Shown: piece after piece, positions 10,786 to 23,948 of the stretch
Layout of the letters: the number at the start of each line of letters is the position of its first letter
How positions within the stretch are numbered: position 1 is the first letter of the stretch
The notes under the pieces: generated by a model
The model's input: the letters and a program-made list of their open reading frames with translations, nothing else
Database searches by the model: none
What the model was told of the DNA's origin: nothing
Position numbers and translations under genes: made by a program
Assembly (NCBI GenBank): GCA_035236585.1
Contig: CP141134.1
Coordinates: forward strand, 20,452,414-20,516,413
DNA length: 64,000 nucleotides
Source of the DNA: Warburgia ugandensis
Taxonomy: Eukaryota > Streptophyta > Magnoliopsida > Canellales > Canellaceae
Direction: 5' to 3'

Positions 10786-11040
10786 TTAAAGGTGAAAGCT
10801 AGTGAGAGTAGATGGTTTAATTGGTATCTGTGGAGCAAGAGGGCTGTTAAGTTTTTCTTCTGTTGGCTTTGATTTCAAGGTTTTGCATTTGATGATCAAA
10901 ATGAATGTAAATGTTCCAAGGAATAAAGAAATTAATCTGAAAAGGATGCTGTAAAGAGCCAATATTTTTGTTAGGTTTTTGGGTTTGAAGCAGAGGAAGG
11001 GGTGGTTTTGATCTGAATTGTTGAAATCACAAATTTCCAT
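10786..11040 (-). CDS. Hypothetical 84-residue protein with one hydrophobic segment
   Basis: Starts with ATG (11040-11038). Residues of about 25-50 (KILALYSILFRLISLFLGTF and on) form a single long hydrophobic stretch that could span a membrane, followed by a Lys/Pro-rich tail. A TATAAATA-like sequence lies only some 10-20 bp upstream on the same strand, which is too close for a normal leader. I recognise no family. A frame of this size in AT-rich DNA can occur by chance, so it is listed as a weak candidate. Confidence 0.2.
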   Translation of the reverse strand: MEICDFNNSDQNHPFLCFKPKNLTKILALYSILFRLISLFLGTFTFILIIKCKTLKSKPTEEKLNSPLAPQIPIKPSTLTSFHL

Positions 11041-12248
11041 CTGAGTTGCATTATTTATAGTTGGAGATGCAAGGATTTTGGTCTTCTACTAAAAGCAAGG
11101 CTCCCCCATATAAGAGGTTGCTCCCTAGGCTATTCCTTGCACCACCTCTCCTCTCTCCCTAGAGCTCTCTAGTTTTTTGCTTTCTATAGTCTTTCTAGTT
11201 GAGGCATTCTCGAAAGAGCAATAATTAGTGCATCACTCTGTTCTCTTCTCTACTTTGGTTTTTTTAGAGTTCAGCCACCTTGGCATGCTTTTCCAAGGTT
11301 TTTCTACTAGTGAAGAATTTTAGTTCTAGAGACCCAAGAATATCTCTTTCTAGCACCATTGTTCTATAGTTTTTGAACTTATGAAGTTTGTCTTGCCTTT
11401 CACTCTCTTGAAACTTTAGATTCCTGATCCATTTTGATCTCGTCTTTGAAATCAATTGAGTTTCTGATATTGTTTCCTTTTAAGGAGTTATTTGTAATTT
11501 GGAGAGAGATTTTAAAGATTTTATTGTAAGGCATTCTTCTTGAAGATAAAAATAAAAAACTAATTCTAATTGTACAAATCAATACATGTACATATCAAGT
11601 CTAGCTTGCTTGAATCCTATAGAGAGAGCTATCATATCCCTTGCACAAATTTGGGATGCTTCAACTATCTTCAAGAAGTTGCTATGAGCACACTTCTAAG
11701 GTAAGTTTCATCAAATTCAGTTTTGTACAAATTTTATAATAGTGGGCACTGTTTGAGAAGATGATGGAGGGCAAAGTTGTAGTATTCGAGGTAGAAATGT
11801 AGGTAGGAGAGATTTGAGTAGGTGGATTTGGAGAAGTGAAACACATTCTAGGAAAAAATTTGTGAGAATACTGACATTTGGGTTGGTTTTATTGGATTAG
11901 AGAAGGTGAGAGAGTTAGAGATTTGATTTGTTAATTGAAGGGAAGATAATATTTATTATTGATGAGGATGTATGATGTGGTCGTTGCAGAACATTTTATT
12001 TAAAAATAGGAATACGAATATCTTGAATAAGAGAGAGAAAAAAATCAATGATGGTAGAAAAGTTGGGCAAAGAGATAAAACATTCAAAGCTTTGCACAGA
12101 ATTGACACACTTCTTGGCTGTTCATTCTCTAGTTAATGATTTGGATACTTTTTACTAAATTGACAAGGAGGAAAGAGATAAATGAATACTAGGAATTGAT
12201 TAAACACAATATCTTTATATTAAATTTTAAATGTAGTTTAGCATATTC
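11041..12248. other. Anonymous region upstream of the Copia remnant
   Basis: May include the LTR or leader of the Copia element at 12690, but no LTR ends, primer binding site or gag start could be identified. Confidence 0.3.
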
Positions 12249-12640
12249 TGTAACCTTTCTCTCCAAAAGCCCATAACCCCTTTATCTACACAAGCAATAG
12301 GTTTGATGAGTCATTCTTCTCGAATGAGATATGAAAATTCAGACAATGAAAAGAAAAAGCGGGTGATTGGACAATACAAAAGATAAAAACCCCAAACCTT
12401 TCTTCTAAACCCTACAACTAGACCTTAATCTTCTACAACAGTAGGTATGATGAGTTGACTTTTTGAGGAAAGATGCGAAAAAAGGTTGAAAAAGAGAGAA
12501 ACTAAGCAAAAAGAGACAAAATAGTACTGGGGAGAAGCCCCAACCTTTCTATAAAAACCCTACACTAGGCTGTCATCTTCTTTACAAGGAAAACAACAAA
12601 CTTTACTTTTTCTTAGCTCATTAGAAAAAAGTTGGGAGAC
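12249..12640 (+). repeat. Three diverged units of about 145 bp
   Basis: The motif AACCTTTCT with a following AAACCCTAC/CATAACCCC segment and a TCTTCTACAA-like segment recurs at about 12251, 12395 and 12542. Two copies carry a GGTNTGATGAGT segment. Spacing is 144 and 147 bp. The units are clearly diverged, so this is an old tandem array. Confidence 0.5.
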
Positions 12641-12689
12641 CTCTGTATTTCATTGAGCAATTCGGCACCAGATGGAGTGTTAACCATGA

Positions 12690-13877
12690 GTCATTTGATT
12701 AGTAGCTTCTTAAATGAATAAACATGAAAGAAATCAATAGGTATTTCTACTTCACAAGTTTGAGCAATTGAAGGTAGGGTTAGAACCTCACAAAGGGAGC
12801 CACACTTTGTTGGAAAGTTCAAGCTTAGATCAAAGTCTAAAGCAAGATTGTGTGTCACTATTGTGGAGGTAGTGGACACATAGAGTGACGTAGACAAAAT
12901 TTTAGGAAGGATAACAAAGAGGGTAATGTGAAAGGAAAAGAAGAAAATACCACCAATGTGGCAAGTTGATTGTGGCTTAGTTGTTGTAGAGCAGAGTGAA
13001 AGCCTAAATGTAATCAATAGTAATATCAATTAAGTCATTGATTTAGATGCATCTTAACTTGCCACTCAACTTAAGGACTTGTTCACTTCTTACAAAACTA
13101 GAAAGCTTGGTTCTATCCACAAGGGCAACAAGGGGACATTAGAGATTATTAGGCTAGGTGAGATATGTGTTGAAACTAGCATAGAAAGCAAGCTATCGTT
13201 AAAGGAATTGCAACAAGTTCTAGATTTGCACATGATTCTCATCTCTATAGGCAAGCTAGATGTTGGAGGATATACTACCATCTTTGAGAAGGCAAATTAG
13301 AAGCATAGGAGGTGCACTTGTGGTGGCTATGTTTTGGATTTGTGCACAAATATTATCTCTATGGGCAAGCTAGATGAGGAAAAATATAATACCATATTTG
13401 GAAAGGCAAGTTGGAAGCTCATAAGAGGTGCACTTGTGGTGGCTAGACACAACAAGTGCAGTACCCTATACTGCATGAAAGTGTATGCATGCAAGAAGTT
13501 GCTAAATGCTACATGTGATATTTCCTCATCCAACTTATGACATAAGAGGCTTGGCCACATGAGTGAGAGGGGGATGGAAATCTAATACAAGAAGAACCTC
13601 CTTCCAAGTATGAAAGGGTACATATTGTGATTCTTGTAATGATTGTTTGACTAGAAAGCAACATAGAGTTTCTCTTTCTAGAAATGACTCTAATCAATGT
13701 ACTAAGATTCTAGAAATAATATATTCCTATGAATACAACCATAAGAAAACTGTTACATGGAGAGGTGCTTCTTACTTTGTCACTTTCATTGGTGATGCAT
13801 CTAGGAAAGTATGGGAAAAGTAAGAATGAAGTGTTTGACATCTTTAAGAAGTTTCATGTTTTAATTGATAATAAAAC
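12690..13877 (+). pseudogene. Ty1/Copia gag-protease-integrase remnant
   Basis: Order as in Copia polyproteins. A gag C-terminus (about 12705-12850) is followed by a zinc knuckle CHYCGGSGH at 12853-12879, then a stop and a lost final Cys. Next comes the protease start, where the expected DTG reads DLD (13040-13048), then the GAG-pre-integrase region LFTSYKTRKLG... with HKRLGHMSERG near 13540-13570. The integrase zinc-type CNDC is near 13636 (shifted frame), and ASYFVTFIGDASRKVW near 13770 marks the start of the integrase core. Several stops and frameshifts are present. RT and RNase H are absent: the frame stops at about 13877 against the LTR-like block that follows. An internal 114-bp duplication is listed separately. 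Confidence 0.75.
13220..13447 (+). repeat. 114-bp tandem duplication inside the Copia remnant
   Basis: Units at about 13220-13333 and 13334-13447 repeat the segment coding for GKLD...F.KA...RGALVVA. 114 is divisible by three, so the frame survives the duplication, apart from a TAG in the first unit. Confidence 0.75.
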
Positions 13878-13892
13878 AATGATAATAAGTCA

Positions 13893-15588
13893 TGTCTAAC
13901 GCACGAAATACAGGAGCACCTGTGGCTCCCCATCCTAGAACATTGCCCTCACCATAGGGTCAGTCTTTTAAGGACCAGCCACTAGCCTCTTCAATAAATC
14001 CACATATAAAAAATATTAGTAAAACAAATGAATCAAAGCATCATGATATCCAAATAACCATAAGTCCATGGAAAACATATAAATCTAAATGATCATGCAC
14101 AAGTATAAACCATACATGCTGAATAATAGTCTCAAAGTCATAAAGCTAGTAAACATTCGTCAAATCATTGATATACATGAAATCACCCAATGAACATCCA
14201 TGACTTTATATTAAATGTTGTCACCTACCTTAGTGAGAACTAACTCTGCTGCCTCTCAATTAAAATGATCCGATACACCTTTCCAAATTACACATAACAT
14301 AATCCATCACTTATCGATCAATATTCTTTATTTCTACACATGTCACTCTAGATCCTCCTCAATCTGGGTGATTTAGTGTTCATTCATCACTAGTTAAAGT
14401 CTGATTTTCCTTAATCTTTTATCTGACCTTTGATGTTGGCCGTAGGTCACAATTCAATGATCTAGATCATTCAATTTTCCATGATCCATAGTGATCAATG
14501 TCTAATTACTAGTATTTCTTCTATTTTCATAGTCAATCCAACAATTAGATGGCTTGCTTTGATCTTTATCGATGAGATCAATAGTTCTGATGGCTTCTAA
14601 AGTCCTATCTTACCTAATCCATAGTTTTTGGGATGATCCTACCATTGCATCATTCTAAACATCCTCTTGGGTATCTTATATACCTCATCCCATCATATTC
14701 ATAGTGTTTTCTAAGATCCACATTTGTACTGATAGTCAATCTATTGATCTCACTGTCATATCATCCTCTGATTAGTCAGATCTATGGTTCTTACCTCATT
14801 CATCATAAATTTAGGTCGTCGTTTTTGAGATGAATCTAGGATTAAAAATTAGGTTTATATAGCCTTTAAAATTGGAGATTTTTAGTTTCAGATCAATTTT
14901 AATAGTCTAGATCAAAATCTGGATCGAGAATGATTGGACTTTGTCGGCCTAAAAACTTGTCTGACCAGCATGAGGGGAAGAAAAATGAAAGGAAAGCAGG
15001 GGGTCTACCTGGATGTCATTAATGGAGTCTCACCATGTTGTGTCAATGAAAAAACCAAGGAGAAGAGGGAAATGGGTGATCTAGGCAAAGGGGAGAAAAA
15101 AAGAAGGGGAAAAAGATGATGAAAATGTGATAAGATAGGGAGGAAAAGAGGGAAATCTAAAGAAATGAGCGGGGGGTGGTTGTAAATGTGAAATGAGGAA
15201 GGGGGTGTATAAAACCCAACGAAGACAGTGGTAGCAGGTTGTGTTGTCCGCAACCCCCATATGCGTGATGAGATAGAGGATGTCTTTATCAAAATTCCCA
15301 TGCATTTCTCACATTTTCTATTTTTAAAAAGTCAAATAAATGGACCCACCAAAATTACCAGAATGCCCCTCAACTTCAATTCCTCATAACTTTTTCATCT
15401 ATACTCCAATTTAGGCATTCTTAGTGTTATTAGATTTCATTTTTTTGGAGTACTATCCAATTATCAATGTTTTAACCCTTAATTTGGTCTATATAAATAT
15501 CAATTTTTTTGGAAATTCCAATTCCTAATTTTCATGAAATTCTCTATTAATATTATAAAATTATTTGAGAAAATTTACTGGTATTACA
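13893..15588 (-). mobile_element. LTR-like block, probable chromovirus LTR
   Basis: On the minus strand the block starts TGTAATACC at 15588, preceded by a purine stretch TTTTAGAAGA, as at the start of the 3' LTR at 35112. The region just inside (AATGCCCCTCAACTTCAATTCC on plus) resembles the equivalent part of the LTRs at 34890 and 39040. The body is rich in GATCAATG/GATCTA words like 400-1200 and 63360-63700. The left limit (TGTCTAACGC at 13893) is a guess and the flanks show no target duplication. No coding sequence. Confidence 0.45.
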
Positions 15589-15622
15589 TCTTCTAAAACT
15601 TTTCAAACATGTTTTTTGTAGT

Positions 15623-15627
15623 TCTAA
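15623..15627. repeat. Target-site duplication TCTAA, left copy (element D)
   Basis: Identical to 44682-44686, directly outside the outer ends of the two D LTRs. It links the two ends as one insertion. Confidence 0.85.
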
Positions 15628-18600
15628 TGATAATATAGAATTATTACATAGAATACCTCTATATTTAGTAGGTTTAGCACTTATTTTATTATAAACATCA
15701 CTAATTAGGGTTATTTCCATAATTTACAAGATTAGGTACAATTGAAAAAAGGGTATTTTGGGTATTTCAAATCCTAAAAGATGGACAATCCAAAGTTTGA
15801 ACTCAATTATGGGCTACCTACAAAATTTATAAAGTCCAAAAGTTCATAATGCTGAATGGATGTAATTATTATTTTTAGCATATTTAGAAACCCTAGAAGC
15901 ATCGCAAAACCTTGTCCCTGCAAAAAAAATTGTAAATATCAAAACATAAGATGGCATAACTTTCATTCATTCCACCATCTTTAGAGAGCTTATAAGTGAA
16001 TCATGAGGGCCACACATGTCAAATGAAGTACGCATGTGAAGCACACTCAAGCTGGGGCCAACAGGAGACCTAAATCCCTCACTTTCTTTCTTTGTACTTT
16101 AGAATGGGAACCATCTACACGTGTTTCATGGATTTTTCTATGTAAAGGTGGTACATACCACTCAATTCCACATGAAATAATGTATGGATTAGTATAATTG
16201 ATGGAGCAAAATAAGGAGGTGAGGAGAGACAAAAATAATATAAAATAAAATCAACAATCAGTTTTCATTTGAAAATTTCAAGAAAGAGTGGTTGAGATCA
16301 TTTCACATCCAAGACCATCTTAAAGAAACCAATGGAAATTCATTTGAATTAGTATTGACCAATACAAAGCAACCATGCAAGAGAAAGAGGACTGAGCTGT
16401 GATTGGTGGAGAAGATTTCAGTGGGCTACCCACCATTTTCAAGGAAACCAAAACATGTTTCCCTTAGGAGAAAACATTTTTTCCCCATGAATGTGATTGG
16501 TTGGAGATAAAAATAGTTGAATGAGGAGAAAATAAAGAAGGGAAATTAGGTTGGATAAGAAAATTCCTATGAAATCCTAGCCATCCAGCTTAGAGCATAT
16601 CAATCTGATAGATGAGAAGAAATGAACCATAAAACAATGCCTTTTGAAAAGGAGATTTCAACTAAATTGATAAGTGACTAATTTTGCATCCCATGTGCTA
16701 CAATTTATAGGGGCAAATTAGGGTTTTTGACAAAAATTCGTAACACATGCATTTTTTGATCCAAAAGCTCAAATTTTTTATATTTTGTAGGTCCAAAGAC
16801 TAATTTGAGGTAAGTATATGTTTAATTATATTTTTTTAGGATTTAATTAGAGCTTTTAACTTTTTATAGGAAGAGAGATGGTGATTTGAGAACCTAGATT
16901 GATTGGGATGAAAATGGAAGATCAAGATCAAAAGATCAAGTCAAAGCTTAAAATTCATCAATCCAATATGAGATCAAAGTCAAGATCATCTTTAGAACAA
17001 GCAATGGATGCAATTATAGGAGCCATAGGATCCCCATGCATGAGCATTACAAAGTCCATCACCTTTGCATGAGTTGCACTTAAGCCACTTAGCCATATTC
17101 AAGCTAGGAAGAAGATGACAAGCTAAGGAGCCCAGCCAACCTCCAAAGTTAGGATATGAGCTATCGAGCTACGCCAAGTGAGGCATCTAAGCTAGCCATG
17201 AAGCCAAGCCAATGGAGCCCTCCAAGCCACATGAGCTAAGCTAAATGGAAGGCCATGATTGATGGAGAATTTGAAGAATTGTCCTTGGGATTTAGGGGTA
17301 TTATTTTGAAGAGAATTAAGGAAAAATTCACTAGGATAAGGTGGTATGTGGACCAATAGGAAGACACCCTTCTATTTTTCATATTTTTTTCATTTTTTTG
17401 CACTTTTTCCTCACTTTCCACCTCACCCCTAAGATGTACCACGAATTTCACTTTCCATTCATGAGTTCCACCTAAACTCTCATTCAAATTACCTAACTAA
17501 TCCCAAATTCTTAGGAAATCACTTAGCCAATCAAATTTCCCCATCTCACCTCACTTCCTTAAATTTTCTTTGCTCTCTCTTTCTTCCCATCTTCTTATCT
17601 CTTGCTTAGCTCATCACTATCCACCCACTTTCCACAATTGAAGGGCTTCAAAAATTTTTGAAGGGGGGAGATGCCTCCTCCTAAAAATAAGGCGTCTCCC
17701 CACCTACTTGCACTCAAAAGGCAGATACTCTATCCCACTTAGAAACCCTAGCTAGCCATCATCTTAGCCATCCATTTCCCTTGTTTTCGTCCTCATCATA
17801 CCTCTAACTTAGGTCACCCTAGAAAATGTATGAGAAAAAATATAAAAGACATCAAAAAACAAAGTTTAGGGTAACTCTCCTTTGGGAGGAAAAAGATGCC
17901 TCCCTCACTTTGGAGGTGGTGTCCTCTTCCTTCACCACTCTCCTCTCACTTTTGCTTTGGATTTTCTTCTCTTTGGGTGTTGTTTTACATTCCAAGGTGG
18001 GGCTGCTACTTCTTCAAGTGTTCCATGCTCACTCTTGCATGCATCCTTTGATTCTTGCACTTTAAATTCAAGGTTGGTTGTCATCACTCTAGTCCACCTT
18101 TGTTGTTTGTTTTGGTTTGTTTATGTTCCTTGTTTACCTTGTTAAAGTGCCATTAGTTGATGCCTTAGATCATTGAGTTTAAAGATCACTAATCTCTTGA
18201 AGTGACAGGCAAGAGATAGGAACCTTTAGATCAAGTTACTCACTCTATGAAATCCTTAAGATTCTTGAAGTGTGGTTCCTTAGTTGTTTGCTTTGATTAG
18301 AGTTTCATACTTTAGTTAAGAGTCCATGATGGTTTAGTTTATACCTTAGTTCATGTGCACTTTCCATGCTTCATACATGCACTCTTTCCATCATTATTTT
18401 CATGTATAAATCTCATACTTCCATGTATACAATGTTTTGCATATTTTAGTTAACTTGTTTAGTTTATGTTATGCTTAGTTCTTCATGGTTTAGGTATAGT
18501 TGCATGCTAAGATAGTTTTCAATTGTTTTCAATTTTAGTTTTTAAGAAGTTCTAATTTTAGAAAAATTTTAATTTAGGAAAGTTTTATTTTTAGAAAGCA

Positions 18601-20042
18601 CACTTCAATAACCCAACACACCAACCTACAAATCCCATATACATTAGGTCTCAACATGTTATGGAAAGAGGAAACTACGGAGGCATGATAGGCTAGGAAT
18701 GAGATAAAGATACTTTGGATGCTTGGCTATGTGTATAAGTCTAAAGAAGTGGGAAGGATACTAGTGATTCATTTTGTCTTTTGCATAGAGGTGGAGACGT
18801 GCTTACTTGGTTTTTCATCTACAAGTAGCTCCCCATCTTCAGAAACACCATCACGTAGAAAAGAGGAGAGGTAGATGCAAAAAATATTCATCTATTCTCC
18901 TCCCTGATCTATTACCCTCCCATGCAATATCTCCCTCCATCTCTATTCACCAATCAAGCACCACCTTCAATCTACTTTTTTGTCCTTTTCACGCATGCCA
19001 CTCATCTTCCATTATAGATCCACGCATCAAACCTTTCCACCACCACTATCCATTTTCCCCTCAACCCAACTCACCAGGCTCCAACTTCTGCTAAATTGAA
19101 CACATATCCCTATCCTCATCTCCTTCATACATCCATCCTTCATCTTCTTAGCCATCCTTCATATCTACCCTTGGATCAAAAGGGTACGTTTAGATCTTCA
19201 CCTAGGCTTGTGGCTTGAGTGGGGGACGACCACTAACCTTGGTTGAGTGACACAACAAGGTTATGTCATAAGAGGATTACAAAGAACAATGGTAGTATAT
19301 GGGCTAGTGAAGTTTGTTGATGAATTCTTTCAAGTGACATGAAGGAGAACTTGGGTGATCTTGTTCTAATACAGTTTTTTTTTTTTTTTTGCTTTTGCTT
19401 TTGTTTAGTTGTTTATTTGTAGTTGTCTATTGTATCCATGCATTTTAATGAAATAAAAGGCTCTTTCATTTTAGATGCTTATGTTAGTTGTTAAGAATAG
19501 TTTAATTTAGTTTATGTTTGTTTGTTAATTAGTTTCCATAGGCATTAAAATGAGAAATATGTTAGAATAGGTATTTTTATGATTGTTCAATAAAGAGGGA
19601 TACTAAGTATAGTAAAAAGAGAGTGATATACTAGAATCTGTGATAGTTTATGTCCAAAAAAGGCAGGCTATACTTTGAATAAGTATATTATAAAGCTAAG
19701 GAACTAGTATTAAGATAATTTGTGAAAAGCAAGCATAAGAGAAATATTTTCCATGTTGTAGAAACATCATACTTCTAATTACATGTGTAGCAAATAATTT
19801 AGATAATTTAATCCTAAAAGTATTGATTTCCATATACTAGATTTTTAATTCCAAGGCTTAGGTTTAATTTCTTGCATTTTTATGTGATTCTATGATTTTT
19901 ATCATCCTTAGAAATTAATTTAGTTAAGTAAATTATTCGATTAGGTTAAAGTAGTCAAAATCAATTTTTAATTAAAATTCATTTATTAATAGTCTCCATG
20001 GATTGAACCTGTGTACTTAGGGTTAAATATTAAAACACATCA
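15628..20042 (+). repeat. 5' LTR of element D, interrupted
   Basis: 15628-16667 aligns with 23960-about 24995, and 18597-20042 aligns with 28149-28371 and 43376-44681. The segment 16668-18596 between them is a family-B LTR piece that replaces roughly 700 bp of D. Near the end is the CTCCATGGATTGAACC segment usual just before Athila LTR ends. Frames such as 18807-19094 have a twin at 43314-43625 in the other LTR and are LTR sequence, not genes. Confidence 0.75.
16668..18596 (+). mobile_element. Truncated family-B LTR inside the D 5' LTR
   Basis: Starts TGATAAGTG like the B LTR at 41132 and runs parallel to it (ATCAAGATCAAAAGA near 16923, the plant-leader-like repeats after 17500) until an AAAGTTTTATTTTTAGAAAG stretch. 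It then passes abruptly into D sequence. The B 3' end is missing and D sequence is lost at the same junction. Confidence 0.65.
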
Positions 20043-20048
20043 TGTTTT

Positions 20049-20067
20049 TGGAGCTATTGCTTGGAAC
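20049..20067 (+). promoter_or_regulatory. Primer binding site of element D, decayed
   Basis: TGGAGCTATTGCTTGGAAC follows the LTR end by a few bases. It matches the TGGCGCCGTTGCCGGGGAT site of Athila-type elements (tRNA-Asp class, from general knowledge) except at positions mostly explained by C-to-T or G-to-A change. Confidence 0.6.
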
Positions 20068-23000
20068 TCACAAGGATTTTTAGTTAAAATCTACATCAAC
20101 TACTTTACCACTACTCTTAGACTTTAGGGTTGCATTCATTTTAGTTGAATTTTGTATTTTATTTCTATTATTCCTATAAAATTTTAAGTTCTCACTTTTA
20201 TATTTATTTTTTGGAAGGAATTTGGGGCAAGAATTGAAGAAAATTATGATAGTATATAAAATTTTATTTTGAGTGAATTATAGTGAGGACATGAATATAT
20301 TTTATTTAATCATAATTTATTTAAATTAAAGGTGTTGCAATAATACAGGTCAATGGTGGGCCATCCTAACTCAGAAGAGGATGTGGCATGTACATAGACT
20401 CACCATTGTATGGGAAAGTCTTTTTCCGGGACCCCACTATAAGCTATCTTAACTTCTTTCCATTTCCTAGGTTTAGGCTTGCATATAACTTATTTTGCAT
20501 TATTTGTTTGGTAGTGTAAATCATATAGCGTGCATCCATTTCTATTACTTGTTGCATTATACCTAGGATTTTGCACTAGTTAGCTCCTATTTAACAAGGA
20601 TAGCCTAAGCTTGGCCATAACCCAAGGACTGCTGTTAGGATTATAGTGTCTAGTCTATTGAGGCCCTGACCCGTTGTTAGATAACATATAGGTAGTTGCA
20701 TTAGTTTACTACTTTTTCCTCTATAATTAGGGCAGTCACCCCTACAAGATCAAGGGTGGATTTGATCACTCTGCCTTGATCCACCTAGGTTAATCATCAC
20801 CTTACGCATAATCATAGCCTCAACAATTAATTAAAATCAATTTAGAAGAGACCTTAACATCTTTTGAGCTCATAAGACACTCTTGGATGGAGGCGACCTA
20901 TTGCCACTCCAGTGGCCCCTACTTGATCAGCTACATTGGTATTTCAACAACTAACTCTACCAACACATTTGATGACTTAGATCAATTAAACTGATTAAGG
21001 AGGGTGTGAAGTGGTTGATCAAGGTAGGATCTAGTTAGTAAGTAGTATGACAAGTTTGAAAAAGATGAGGAGCTACATAGGTTACTGAAAGTTAGTCCCC
21101 CAAAGAAAAAAAAAAAAACCCTCTTTTGTTGTATACAATGACTTGTTTTCATTGTATATAAATAGAGTTTACTACACCAAGAAATAGTGTATGCTAAGCT
21201 ATCACATAACCCAGACTTAGTGCTTTTAGATCCAAAAATTGAATGGACCACAAGGCAAAGATTAAGGAATCAAGTAGATATCAATCACCATGCATTAGAC
21301 ATGGCTAGATGAGTAGAGGAAAGAAAGCCATTGTGACACTATTTTATACCACAACCCCTTAATATATGATGGTATATATGAAACATAGGCTACTTTATGA
21401 CCTATTTAACAAAATAGATGGAGGGTGGATAAAGTAAATAATATGGCTAATACATTGGATGCCTTTATGTTGGCTAAAGAGTCATCTAACCAACCTCAAT
21501 ATGAGGTTTGTTCCTTCTGTGCTAGTCCAATGAATCCAACTACTTCGTGTCCATCAAGCTTTGTGTATCCCGAATACTTTATGGAGTATACAAATGCAAT
21601 GAGTGCATTCTAAAACCCTATTAAAAACTCCTATGTTGAGATTTACCATCTTGGATGCATCCTGATTTCTCATGGTCTTAGGATAATCAACCTTTCCCTT
21701 GTGATTTAGTTCTAGAGAAACTTAAGCCACAATAGGAGTTTCCTTCATAATAGAAGGAACAATCTTTAAAAGAGATCCTTTGTTTATGCAAAGCACTTTA
21801 GAATTTCATAATAATGTAAAACAAACTATGATGGCCCACTCACAATCTGTTGTATAGTTGAAGTTTCAATAGGTCAAATATTTGCTACATTTTTAGAATG
21901 GGAAAAGGAAACCAACCAAGTTGAGGATAATGAGAAGCTCATCAATACTCCGACAAGGAAAGAAATAATGTCAAACTCTTCATTTGGTCCCATGAAACTT
22001 TATTTCACAGTGGTTTTTTATGATATGATCTTATCACCACCATACATCTTGGTGTGCAAAATGTATATTGAATACTATGAAATTCTTAAATGGAGTGAGA
22101 AATGCCTCTATATAATTGTTAGAGTTAGGATTAGGATATATTAGATTAGCTAGTTAGGTTTAGGATTTGGGTAGAGTAGATTATTTGTTGGTTTAGTTTT
22201 AGGATCATATTAGTTTTGATTTTGCATCAGTATCCATTGTGTATTAATGTTGCATTTAGACCACATCAACATACCACGAAACTATTCTAGAAGTGTAGGT
22301 ACATCTCTTCCCAACCTTTCCTCTCAGGTTTATTATTTTCATTTGTCCATGGTAGGTAGTTCTAAATATTGAGGACTATGATAAGTTCCTTTACTAAGAC
22401 AAGAATTTTAGATTTTTCAAATATTCAATCTATCTTTTGAAATTTAGCTTATTAATAGATTTATATGCAATTAGTTCACTATTTTATCATTTTCCAAAAG
22501 TATTCCATGAAAAGTTAAACTTAGAATATTCATGACACAAAATATCCATATATATAGTTAAGTTGAAGAGAAAATATAACTTAGAGATCTTGAAGAAGAT
22601 AAGAGTATCTAAGTGAGTTTTAGAGCCATTCTTTCTCTTTTAGGGTTATATATAAATTTAAAGTTTCTTCAGTAGACATTATTTCCTAGTTGGTCTGATT
22701 AATTTTCATTGTGGTCAACTATTGGTAAATCACAAATGACTATGCCATATATTTCCTACGTTTTTTGTTATCTTTAAGTCATATGAATTCTAGGAAATGA
22801 TAGAGGCCATCCTTGGTAAGCCTAAAACCTTTAGCCTTTCTTATGTTATTTTCTGATAGTTAGCCCCTTGAGCCTTTAAAATGTAAGCCCTTTTTTGTTA
22901 GCCAAACAACTAGTACCTATATTGTAACCCTATAATATATTCAGTACTCATTTGTTTTGGAAATATATAGAGATGATTGAAGAAATATCTTGACGAAAAA

Positions 23001-23948
23001 TTATAAGCAATACAATTCAAGAGATGAACATCAAAAAGGTTAAAAATAAGAAAAGTTCAAATAAAAGCTATAGATAAAGTCAAGTTAAAAAAGATAGCCA
23101 ATGGAAAAGAATGTTCACTCTTGTGAACAAAAATGGAAGAAGGTGGTGAATACATCATAGAAGACCTTTACATATCTTCCAGACAATCTTTGTTTATCCT
23201 TATACCCATTCTTTTAATAACCCTTGTCGATGCTTTTGTTTCATCCTCTTGAAGGACCTAAATTGATCATAAGAGTAGTGTGGCTTGGATATGATTATAA
23301 GAAAATAGGTAAATTGGTAGAGTATAACATTCTTAGTAGTTGATATCCTTTCATAAGACCTTTATCATTCTTTCTAAGTTATCATTCCTTTGTATGAAAA
23401 TATGTGAGATTTTTAGACTTGATGAACAACATTCTACTCACATATTAATGAGAGAATTGCCCATATTTGAGAGACTTCTTTTTGAGTGTCAAGAATATCC
23501 TATGAGATTGAAGTTAAAGCATACTTTTGAATGGTAATTTAGGCAATTTTTTACTTGGAGACTAATAATTATGTATATATTGGCTATATTCACACACTCA
23601 CATTCTGAGATTTAATGAATTAATGGGACATCTTTAGTGTAAGGGTAGGATTTTGAACTATTGTTCATTTTTATTAGTAAGTTAAAGTTAGATATTTAAT
23701 GTAAGCTGAATAAAAAAAAATTACCTAAGATAAATGAAGGAACTTCCATATTTGTTCTGAAAAATGTTTAAGGCTATCATTTCTAAATGCACTTACGAGG
23801 CAACTCCTCCACTAGTGGTAACCTAAGGGTTTAAAGGCTTTTGCATACACTAAATGCATACGATAGTGCCTATGAAAGCGATTAGAAACTTTGATATTTT
23901 TTATTTTTTATTTTACTAGTTTTGCTCAAGGAGTAGTAAAATATAAGT
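20068..23948 (+). mobile_element. Internal region of element D, gag-like remnant, no pol
   Basis: The only recognisable coding trace is at 21425-21720. It contains CSFCASPMNPTTSC, a Cys-rich motif, followed by NAMSAF, a stop, then a YHLGC-type segment in the order seen in Athila gag proteins (NNF...PYSNTYNPGWRNHPNFSW). Leader sequence at 20340-20900 and a block at 22015-22140 (GTATATTGAATACTATGAA) align with 30900-31500 and 39370-39440 in element B, so D and B share the same reduced layout. All long frames are broken. Confidence 0.6.

Noticed and set aside
12691..13029. 112-codon minus-strand frame
   Set aside because: Antisense shadow of the Copia gag and zinc-knuckle region.
18807..19094. 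Pair of similar frames at 18807-19094 and 43314-43625
   Set aside because: Corresponding positions of the two D LTRs; conservation reflects LTR duplication, not protein selection.
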